DNA of 27,883 nucleotides, taken from contig JBFEUI010000030.1 of NCBI GenBank assembly GCA_041547565.1, positions 1-27,883 of the forward strand, written 5' to 3'. Within the stretch, counting starts at the first letter, position 1, and every line of letters starts with the position of its first letter. The position numbers were made by a program, and so were the translations under genes. Of the stretch, positions 22,271 through 27,883 are shown one piece after another. The notes under the pieces were generated by a model. The model made no database searches, was not told the DNA's origin, and was given only the letters and a program-made list of their open reading frames with translations. This stretch comes from JBFEUI01 sp041547565 (GTDB lineage: Bacteria; Pseudomonadota; Gammaproteobacteria; Thiohalomonadales; Thiohalomonadaceae).

Positions 22271-22697
22271 GCGGAAAAAGAGTAAAAACACCAAGATTGA
22301 CACCCTGATCGGACAGAACTCCGAGCTGCAGGGGGACGTGATTTTCAGCGGCGGTCTCCATGTGGATGGTACCATCAAGGGAAATGTTATCGCCGATGAC
22401 GACACCGGATCGGTGCTGAGTCTGAGTGAACGCGGTGTGATTGAGGGTGAGATACGTGTACCGAATATCATTATCAATGGTACCGTGAAGGGGGATGTCT
22501 ATGCCTCCAACCATATTGAACTTGTCTCAAAGGCCCGTATCACGGGTAACGTCTACTATGAACTGATCGAAATGGAGCGCGGTGCCGAGGTCAACGGCAA
22601 TCTGGTGCACAAGGTCCAAAAGAAGGGTGGGGCCGCACCTGTAGCCGCGAAGGGTGGTGAAGGTGAGGCAGCGCTTCCCAAAGGGGCTAATTCTTGA
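22260..22697 (+). CDS. Bactofilin
   Basis: Bactofilins polymerise without nucleotide into filaments that position cell-wall enzymes. The 145-residue product has the short basic N-terminus, a central beta-helix of repeating hydrophobic/Gly turns (about 15-115; DTLIGQNSELQGDV, VDGTIKGNV, IEGEIRV, INGTVKGDV, ITGNVYY) and a disordered Gly/Ala/Lys tail. It overlaps the upstream coiled-coil gene by 11 bases. A promoter -35 for erpA overlaps its stop codon. A peptidoglycan M23 peptidase is encoded nearby on the other strand; bactofilins often partner such enzymes, but adjacency here is not direct. Confidence 0.92.
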   Translation: MLGKRKKSKNTKIDTLIGQNSELQGDVIFSGGLHVDGTIKGNVIADDDTGSVLSLSERGVIEGEIRVPNIIINGTVKGDVYASNHIELVSKARITGNVYYELIEMERGAEVNGNLVHKVQKKGGAAPVAAKGGEGEAALPKGANS

Positions 22698-22741
22698 CTG
22701 GAACACTTGGATTATCGATAATGGGGCGTATATATACGCCT
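22695..22741 (+). promoter_or_regulatory. Sigma-70 promoter and palindromes upstream of erpA
   Basis: TTGACT (22695-22700), exactly 17 bp, then GATAAT (22718-22723) form a near-consensus promoter. The -10 lies in a 12-bp palindrome ATTATCGATAAT (22712-22723), and the start region is covered by a perfect 16-bp palindrome GGCGTATATATACGCC (22726-22741). Both could be repressor sites; neither obviously matches IscR as I know it. Confidence 0.75.
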
Positions 22742-22766
22742 AGAGCGAACATTTTGGAGAAAAGTT

Positions 22767-23108
22767 ATGAGTGATGCAGAGAGCCCGCTGGTTTTTACCG
22801 ATAGCGCCGCCGACAAGGTCAAGGCGCTGATTGAGGAAGAGGGCAACGACAACCTGAAATTGCGCGTGTTTGTCACCGGTGGCGGCTGTTCCGGCTTCCA
22901 GTACGGTTTTACCTTTGACGAGAGCACCAATGAGGGTGACACCAGCGTCGAGAAGAACGGTGTCACACTGCTGATCGACCCCATGAGCTTCCAGTATCTG
23001 GCAGGTGCCGAGATCGACTATAAGGAAGACCTTGAGGGTGCGCAGTTCGTCATCCGCAATCCCAATGCCACCACAACCTGTGGCTGCGGTTCCTCGTTTG
23101 CGCCGTAA
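22767..23108 (+). CDS. erpA: Iron-sulfur cluster insertion protein ErpA
   Basis: ErpA is an A-type carrier that passes 4Fe-4S clusters to apoproteins, including those of isoprenoid synthesis and respiration. The 113-residue protein has the three conserved cysteines: C41 in GGGCSGFQYGF and C105/C107 in TTCGCGSSF. The ATG follows GGAGA. It has its own strong promoter and an intrinsic terminator, so it is a one-gene unit apart from any read-through from argC-bactofilin. The length and the SDAESPLVFTDSAADKV N-terminus suit ErpA over IscA. Confidence 0.95.
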   Translation: MSDAESPLVFTDSAADKVKALIEEEGNDNLKLRVFVTGGGCSGFQYGFTFDESTNEGDTSVEKNGVTLLIDPMSFQYLAGAEIDYKEDLEGAQFVIRNPNATTTCGCGSSFAP

Positions 23109-23135
23109 ATCCGGTTAAAACAAGACGCGAGATAG

Positions 23136-23170
23136 AAAGCCCCGGCAGCTGTGCTGCCCGGGGCTTTTTT
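23136..23170 (+). terminator. Intrinsic terminator after erpA
   Basis: AAAGCCCCGG-CAGC at 23136-23149 pairs with GCTG-CCGGGGCTTT at 23153-23167 (one bulged C) and is followed by T-run to 23170. It is 27 bases past the erpA stop. Strong on the plus strand; flanking A-run gives weak minus-strand activity for anmK transcripts. Confidence 0.93.
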
Positions 23171-23201
23171 ATGTACAGGATGACGCACAGGGATTGCTAA
23201 T

Positions 23202-23261
23202 GTCGCGAACTGATATGGAATCAGTTTGTGAGCGACCCGCGGGTCCATGTATCTTGATACA
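23202..23261. repeat. Cluster of hairpins and palindromes in erpA-anmK spacer
   Basis: The 310-bp gap between erpA and anmK holds no gene. After the terminator come GTCGC (23202-23206) paired with GCGAC (23232-23236) enclosing AACTGAT/ATCAGTT (23208-23226), then a 12-bp palindrome GACCCGCGGGTC (23234-23245), then TGTATC-TT-GATACA (23248-23261). ATGTACAGG occurs twice (23171, 23288), flanking the cluster. It looks like a dispersed intergenic repeat or structured RNA; which one cannot be decided here. Confidence 0.5.
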
Positions 23262-23418
23262 CCCTTGTGGGGCGGACAAGAGCGGCGATGTACAGGTTTC
23301 CGAAAGCATCCGCAGCGAACAAAAGTAGCGAGTGGAGAGTAAATTACACCCTATCCACTCATACCTCGTTACTGTGTTGATTTATACCTGGCAGTAATTC
23401 AAATACGGTGACCAACCG

Positions 23419-24540
23419 TCAGCTACTAGAGCCGTACCCCTTCCCGGGATAAATACCACCCAACACCACAGTCTTTCGTGCACCGGTCACAGCCGGTATG
23501 TTTCCGGGTAGTCCGTTGAGGGTTTGTTTGGCCAGCCAGGCAAAGGCGGTGGCCTCGACCCAGTCCGGTTCAAGCCCGAAGCGGCCACTGTTTTCAATCG
23601 TCCTGCCAAGCAGTACTGCCAGCCGCTCCATTAACAGGGGGTTGTGAACACCGCCGCCACAGGCGATAATCTGGGCGGTGCTTGCAGCGTGCTCCTGAAT
23701 GGCCCGGCTGATGGTTGTGGCAGTCAGTTCTACCAGCGTGGCCTGTACGTCTTCTGGCGTCTCGCTACCGGTAAGGGCCGGCTCCAGCCACGCCAGATTG
23801 AACTGCTCACGACCGGTACTCTTCGGCGGTGCTTTTTCAAAATAGGGTTCGGAGAGCAGCTGCTGCAGCAGCCTGTTGTCGACTGTGCCGCTGCGTCCCC
23901 ATGCCCCGTCCCTGTCCATCGGTTGCCGCAACCATTTTTCAGCCCAGCTGTTCAGCAGCACATTCCCGGGGCCGGTATCGAAGCCCGATACTGAACCGCG
24001 AGTGCCTGCCGGCAGCAGGGTGACGTTGGCCATACCGCCGATGTTGAGGATGACCCGCTCCTGCTGTGTGTCTCCAAGGCAGGCGGCGTGAAAGGCGGGC
24101 ACCAGCGGGGCGCCCTCTCCCCCGGCGGCCATATCGCGACGGCGGAAATCCGCCACCGTGGTGATGCCGGTCAACTCGGCAATGGTATTGGGATCGCCGA
24201 TCTGCACGGTGAATGGTGGATCGTAGCTGGGACGGTGACGCACCGTCTGACCATGGCTGCCGATGGCCTGTACCGATGCGTTGGGGATATCAGACCGCTC
24301 CAGCAGTTCGATAACGGCCATGGCCAGTTCCCTGCCCATCAACACGTCCAGCTGTGCCTGCCGCTCCAGTTCATCTTCACCGGGCAGCGTCAAGCTAAGT
24401 AAGCGCTTACGCAAAGCTTCAGGAAGGGGGTGGAAACGGCTGCTGAGGGTGCTTGGCATTGTCTCTGCCAAGTCGACCAGTACCGCATCGATACCATCGA
24501 GGCTGGTCCCTGACATCAGCCCTATATAGTACTCCGGCAT
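23419..24540 (-). CDS. anmK: Anhydro-N-acetylmuramic acid kinase
   Basis: AnmK opens and phosphorylates 1,6-anhydroMurNAc recovered from the wall, giving MurNAc-6-P for recycling. The 373-residue protein begins YYIGLMSGTSLDGIDAVLVD with the phosphate-binding GTSLDG (11-16), has GSHGQTVRHRP (94-104), NIGGMANVT (166-174) and FDTGPGN with probable catalytic D188. The start is 23 bases beyond the M23 peptidase stop, so both are likely one transcript. Mpl, another murein recycling enzyme, is also in this window. Confidence 0.95.
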   Translation of the reverse strand: MPEYYIGLMSGTSLDGIDAVLVDLAETMPSTLSSRFHPLPEALRKRLLSLTLPGEDELERQAQLDVLMGRELAMAVIELLERSDIPNASVQAIGSHGQTVRHRPSYDPPFTVQIGDPNTIAELTGITTVADFRRRDMAAGGEGAPLVPAFHAACLGDTQQERVILNIGGMANVTLLPAGTRGSVSGFDTGPGNVLLNSWAEKWLRQPMDRDGAWGRSGTVDNRLLQQLLSEPYFEKAPPKSTGREQFNLAWLEPALTGSETPEDVQATLVELTATTISRAIQEHAASTAQIIACGGGVHNPLLMERLAVLLGRTIENSGRFGLEPDWVEATAFAWLAKQTLNGLPGNIPAVTGARKTVVLGGIYPGKGYGSSS

Positions 24541-24563
24541 CGTTGCACCAGCCCCGGATGGTG

Positions 24564-26147
24564 TTACTGGTTAAGTGCCAGCTGGGTCTGTTGCTGGAGT
24601 GCGAGGCGGGCCAGCACGGGTTGGCTTTTTTGCTGAAAGTCCTGTTTGTAGGCCTTGGCAATGGGCGCCGCATTGGGGAATTTGACGGTCAGCGGGTTGC
24701 GATGCACCCCACTGACGCGGAACTCGTAGTGCAGGTGAGGGCCGGTGGCCAGACCTGACTTGCCGACAAAGCCGATGATTTGCCCCTGTTTGACGCGGGT
24801 GCCCACGCGCTGGCCACGTTTGAAACCAGACATATGGGCGTAGAGGGTGGTGTATTTGCCCCCGTGCTGGAGAATGACCGTTCTACCGTAGCCCCCCTTG
24901 GTACCGCGGAAGATGATTTTGCCATCACCGGAGGCCTTGATGGGGGTACCTGTGCCGGCTGCGTAGTCGACACCGCGGTGGGGGCGTTTTTTACCCAGCA
25001 CCGGGTGGAAACGTTCACGGCTGAAGCGTGAGCTGATGCGGCGGAAATCGACCGGGCTGCGCAGGAAGGCCTTGCGCATGCTGTGTCCATCAGGGGAGTA
25101 GTAGTTGCTGTTGCCCTTGGGGTCGGTATAACGCACGGCCTTGAAACTGCGTCCCTGATTGGTGAATTCGGCCGCGACGATATTGCCATTGTGCAGCTTT
25201 TCGCCATTCATATAGAGCTCTTCGTAGAGCAGGGCGAAGCGGTCGTTCTTGCGAATATCGAGGGCAAAGTCGATATCCCAGCCGAAGATACCGACCAGTT
25301 CCATAATGTGCTGGTCGCTCAGTCCCGCCTTGAGGCCGGCATTGAAGAGCGAGTCCTTGATGCTGCCCGAGGCGTAGACCAGTCGCCTTTCTATCGGGTG
25401 TGTCACCTCCTCCAGCACAAAGTGTTCCCCCCTGCGCTGGAAGGTCAGCTTGTGGGCGGCACTGATCGGATACTCAAGTGCCTGTAGCGTGTTGTCAGCC
25501 ACGGCAAGGCGCAAGGTCTGCCCTGGGCGCAGCATTTTGATTGTCCTGGCCGCCTTTTTGTCGGTATCCAGTAACTGTTTCAACTGAATGGGCGGGATCT
25601 TGTTGCGCTCGAAGATGCGAGAAAGGCTGTCACCGCTACGCACCTTGACTGCCTGCCAGTTGAGGCGGCTGGCAGTGACAGCGACCTCTGCCTCTGTGAC
25701 AGGTGACTTTTCCTGTTCCGGGATCGCCAACGGTATTGATAACGGCGATTCAGAAACCGTTTGATCGAACTGTTCGGGTTGAGGGGCGGTGGCCACCTTG
25801 ACAAAAACCGCTTGCTCTGGCCGCAGGGCAACGGGCTCGGCCTCTTTGTGACCGGCCACCTTGGCCTCGGTTTTGTTGTCCGCTTCCGGTTCAAGCGGCT
25901 CTTTTTCCGGGATTGTCAGGTTCAACGTCTCGGATTGTATCTGTGGCTGAAGCGTAACCGGGGTGGTGGAGGCCTCTTCAATGGCCGGTTCGACAGCCAT
26001 ACGTTTGGCCTCGGCCTCGTGGGTGGGGCTTGCAATAGCGATGATCCCGGCCACCGCTGCGACAAGAGCCAGAGCGTGAATATGGTGCCGCTTGATCCCC
26101 TTTTTTTCGCGTCGTGCCGGCAGCGATTTGAAATCTTGGTTTAACAA
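24564..26147 (-). CDS. MepM-like M23 murein endopeptidase
   Basis: A 527-residue envelope protein: cytoplasmic basic N-terminus, one membrane span (about 24-40), a Pro/Glu/Thr-rich linker, a LysM-like domain (about 166-215; VRSGDSLSRIFERNKI), a middle domain, and an M23 peptidase at about 375-490 with zinc ligands H390 and D394 (HRGVDYA) and HLHYEF (H471, H473), plus H438. All catalytic residues are present, so it should be active, cutting D-Ala-mDAP crosslinks like MepM. It is divergent from tyrS and upstream of anmK, as in Pseudomonas from memory. Confidence 0.93.
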   Translation of the reverse strand: MLNQDFKSLPARREKKGIKRHHIHALALVAAVAGIIAIASPTHEAEAKRMAVEPAIEEASTTPVTLQPQIQSETLNLTIPEKEPLEPEADNKTEAKVAGHKEAEPVALRPEQAVFVKVATAPQPEQFDQTVSESPLSIPLAIPEQEKSPVTEAEVAVTASRLNWQAVKVRSGDSLSRIFERNKIPPIQLKQLLDTDKKAARTIKMLRPGQTLRLAVADNTLQALEYPISAAHKLTFQRRGEHFVLEEVTHPIERRLVYASGSIKDSLFNAGLKAGLSDQHIMELVGIFGWDIDFALDIRKNDRFALLYEELYMNGEKLHNGNIVAAEFTNQGRSFKAVRYTDPKGNSNYYSPDGHSMRKAFLRSPVDFRRISSRFSRERFHPVLGKKRPHRGVDYAAGTGTPIKASGDGKIIFRGTKGGYGRTVILQHGGKYTTLYAHMSGFKRGQRVGTRVKQGQIIGFVGKSGLATGPHLHYEFRVSGVHRNPLTVKFPNAAPIAKAYKQDFQQKSQPVLARLALQQQTQLALNQ

Positions 26148-26353
26148 ACTGCTCTATCCCACGGAAATTATTAGTATTTCAATTCGAAAAATACATCTAT
26201 TTCGATGAATGGTCAATGGCGATTGTACCGGTTTTTGCTGAAAAGTGTGTGAACAACAGCCCACGATGTCTACTAAATGCACCTGGCAGGATTCTGCATA
26301 TATGGCGGGTGTGGTAATCTTGCGCGCCAAAATTCATCTGTTGGGAGTGTTAC

Positions 26354-27553
26354 ATGGCCACGTTGGACGAGTCGCTGGCGCTGATCAAGCGCGGCACCGA
26401 GGAGATTCTGGGTGAGGATGAGCTCAAGTCCAAGTTGAAGGAGGGGCGTCCGCTGCGCATCAAGGCCGGCTTTGATCCGACCGCTCCGGATCTCCACCTC
26501 GGCCATACCGTCCTGGTAAACAAGCTGCGTCAGTTCCAGGATCTGGGCCATGAGGTGATGTTTCTTATTGGTGACTTTACCGCCATGATCGGTGACCCCA
26601 CGGGCAAGAGCGCGACGCGGCCTCCTCTGTCGCGCGATCAGGTGATAGAGAATGCCCAGACCTATGAGCATCAGATCTACAAGATCCTCGATCCGGAAAA
26701 AACCCTGGTGATGTTCAACTCCAGCTGGATGAACGAGATGACAACGGTAGAGTTGATCCAGCTCGCCTCACGCCACACCGTGGCCCGCATGCTCGAGCGT
26801 GACGATTTTTCCAAGCGCTACAGCGGTGGTCAGGCCATCGCCATTCATGAGTTTCTTTATCCCCTGATCCAGGGTTACGACTCAGTCGCGATGAAGGCGG
26901 ACGTGGAGTTGGGAGGTACTGATCAGAAATTCAACCTGCTGGTGGGGCGTCAGCTGCAGGAGACCTTCGGCCAGAAGCCGCAGACGGTGATCACCATGCC
27001 GATCCTGGAGGGGCTCGACGGGGTGCAGAAGATGTCCAAGTCACTGGGCAACTACATCGGCATCACCGATGCCCCAGATGAGATGTTCGGCAAGGTGATG
27101 TCCGTTTCCGACGATCTGATGTGGCGTTACTTTGAGTTGCTCAGTTTCCGCTCCATGGACGAGATCAATGGTTTCAAGCAGCAGATCGAGGGTGGTACCA
27201 ACCCGCGCGACATCAAGTTTCTGCTGGGCGAGGAACTGGTGGGACGCTTCCATGATGCCGCTGCCGCAACCAGGGCAAAGGAGAATTTCATCGCCCGTTT
27301 CCAAAAGGGTGCCATGCCCGATGAGATGCCGGAACTGATCCTTGAAGCCGAGGGCGGCAGTCTGGCAATCGCCAACCTGCTCAAGCAGGGTAAACTGGTG
27401 CAGAGCACCTCCGATGCCATGCGCATGATCAAGCAGGGGGCGGTGCGTATTGATGGTGAGCGGGTCGAGGACACCAGGCTGGTGGTGGCTGCCGGCACCT
27501 CCCATGTCTATCAGGTAGGCAAGAGGCGTTTTGCCAAAATTACGCTAAAATGA
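26354..27553 (+). CDS. tyrS: Tyrosyl-tRNA synthetase
   Basis: Class I synthetase charging tRNA-Tyr. The 399-residue protein has HLGH (48-51), IGDFTAMIGDPTG (72-84), GGTDQKFN (187-194), KMSKS (226-230) and a C-terminal S4 RNA-binding domain (about 335-399; LVQSTSDAMRMIKQGAVRIDG). KMSKS rather than KFGKS and the overall pattern suit the TyrZ-like subfamily. The ATG has a good ribosome site (GGGAG). It is divergent from the M23 gene over a 206-bp spacer in which I see no clear regulatory structure such as a T-box. An rRNA promoter region follows. Confidence 0.97.
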   Translation: MATLDESLALIKRGTEEILGEDELKSKLKEGRPLRIKAGFDPTAPDLHLGHTVLVNKLRQFQDLGHEVMFLIGDFTAMIGDPTGKSATRPPLSRDQVIENAQTYEHQIYKILDPEKTLVMFNSSWMNEMTTVELIQLASRHTVARMLERDDFSKRYSGGQAIAIHEFLYPLIQGYDSVAMKADVELGGTDQKFNLLVGRQLQETFGQKPQTVITMPILEGLDGVQKMSKSLGNYIGITDAPDEMFGKVMSVSDDLMWRYFELLSFRSMDEINGFKQQIEGGTNPRDIKFLLGEELVGRFHDAAAATRAKENFIARFQKGAMPDEMPELILEAEGGSLAIANLLKQGKLVQSTSDAMRMIKQGAVRIDGERVEDTRLVVAAGTSHVYQVGKRRFAKITLK

Positions 27554-27618
27554 ATGCTTGCCCCCGGTAATTTTTCCCGCTGGGTGGCGGGCCCGGCTCA
27601 GCGGCCGTCCGGAAACGC

Positions 27619-27642
27619 TGCCGTGGTAGCTTCAGCACGGCA
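27619..27642 (+). terminator. Possible terminator hairpin after tyrS
   Basis: TGCCGTG at 27619-27625 pairs with CACGGCA at 27636-27642, loop 10 nt; a smaller CCCGC/GCGGG stem lies at 27576-27591. Neither is followed by a T-run, so factor-independent termination is doubtful. Confidence 0.35.
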
Positions 27643-27685
27643 ATAACCAGGAAAATCCAAGCTAACCTGTTGATTTTTCTGGGCT

Positions 27686-27757
27686 ATATAATTTTTTTTG
27701 TATTTTTTAAAAATTATTTGGGTTTTTGGTTGACGGTGCCAGCAAGGTGCGTATAAT
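27686..27757 (+). promoter_or_regulatory. rRNA operon promoter P1 with UP element
   Basis: A run of A/T-rich sequence at about 27686-27729 (an UP element binding polymerase alpha subunits) leads to TTGACG (27730-27735), 16-bp spacer and perfect TATAAT (27752-27757), then a GCGCGC discriminator. The GC discriminator is typical of stringently controlled rRNA promoters. Confidence 0.88.
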
Positions 27758-27816
27758 GCGCGCTTCTTTCGTTGCTACCGCGAGGCGCGACGGGGAGAAA
27801 AGGGAGGGAAAGGAAG

Positions 27817-27844
27817 TTGACATTTCCTTTATCGGGCGTAAAAT
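27817..27844 (+). promoter_or_regulatory. rRNA operon promoter P2
   Basis: A perfect -35 TTGACA (27817-27822), 16-bp spacer and TAAAAT (27839-27844) lie 87 bp after P1, the tandem arrangement usual for rrn operons. Confidence 0.85.
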
Positions 27845-27856
27845 ACCGCCTCCTTT

Positions 27857-27883
27857 GCTGGCAGAAGACCGGCACGCTCTTTA
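27857..27883 (+). promoter_or_regulatory. rrn antitermination leader: boxB-like hairpin and start of boxA
   Basis: GCTGG (27857-27861) pairs with CCGGC (27869-27873) around a 7-nt loop, followed by GCTCTTTA (27876-27883) running off the window. GCTCTTTAACA is the rrn boxA sequence bound by NusB-S10. The 16S rRNA gene is expected a few hundred bases further on. Confidence 0.8.

Noticed and set aside
26148..26353. T-box or attenuator upstream of tyrS
   Set aside because: No T-box core or terminator hairpin is visible; regulation of this kind is mainly in Gram-positive bacteria.

Overview
The window reads as an ordinary, gene-dense stretch of a gammaproteobacterial chromosome. It has moderately high GC, about 25 protein genes with short spacers, and no phage, IS, tRNA or CRISPR. 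The gene set (sspA-sspB, rnd, mpl-ubiX, thiD-thiE-hemL, argC, erpA, anmK, an M23 peptidase, tyrS, then an rRNA operon promoter) is characteristic of free-living Gammaproteobacteria. The argC / coiled-coil protein / bactofilin / erpA / anmK / M23 / tyrS order resembles the Pseudomonas arrangement as I remember it. Several accessory genes (cytochrome c-FTR1 fusion, LbtU-type porin, HemJ, DedA-PAP2-LssY fusion) suit a respiring environmental lineage such as the Chromatiales or a relative. Genus cannot be told from the sequence.

Layout. 1-801: sspA (5' end cut off) and sspB, separated by a perfect 12-bp hairpin. 867-964: a 14-copy TTCACCC array. 967-3306 (-): rnd and a cardiolipin synthase-like protein. 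3481-5972 (+): small membrane protein, mpl, ubiX. 6050-6631 (+): LON-domain protein. 6687-8690 (-): three-domain membrane protein DedA-PAP2-LssY, divergent from 8802-10221 (+), a PA2779/PA2778-type pair. 10296-14657 (-): HbpS/GlcG-like protein, hemL, thiE, thiD and a class II aldolase; the three spacers from hemL to the aldolase gene hold short repeats. 14804-17791 (+): cytochrome c-FTR1 permease and LbtU-like porin behind a predicted Fur-controlled promoter. 17846-20230 (-): hemJ, a TlpA-like thioredoxin, and a ClC antiporter. 20511-23108 (+): argC, coiled-coil protein, bactofilin, erpA. 23419-26147 (-): M23 peptidase and anmK. 26354-27553 (+): tyrS. 27680-27883: tandem rRNA-type promoters, UP element and boxB/boxA leader, so a 16S gene should begin just past the window.

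Functional themes. Iron and heme: HemL opens and HemJ nearly closes protoporphyrin synthesis; FTR1 and the porin form an apparent iron uptake unit; ErpA delivers Fe-S clusters. Cell wall: Mpl and AnmK are both murein-recycling enzymes, and the M23 peptidase and bactofilin act on or organise peptidoglycan. Proteolysis and stress: SspA, SspB and the LON-domain protein.

I found no convincing new multi-gene system. The most unusual features are non-coding: two GGTGA-core tandem arrays that each abut the stop codon of a minus-strand gene, and GCAAAG-armed inverted repeats filling both spacers of thiD-thiE-hemL. The most interesting protein module is the Fur-box / cytochrome c-FTR1 / LbtU-like pair.
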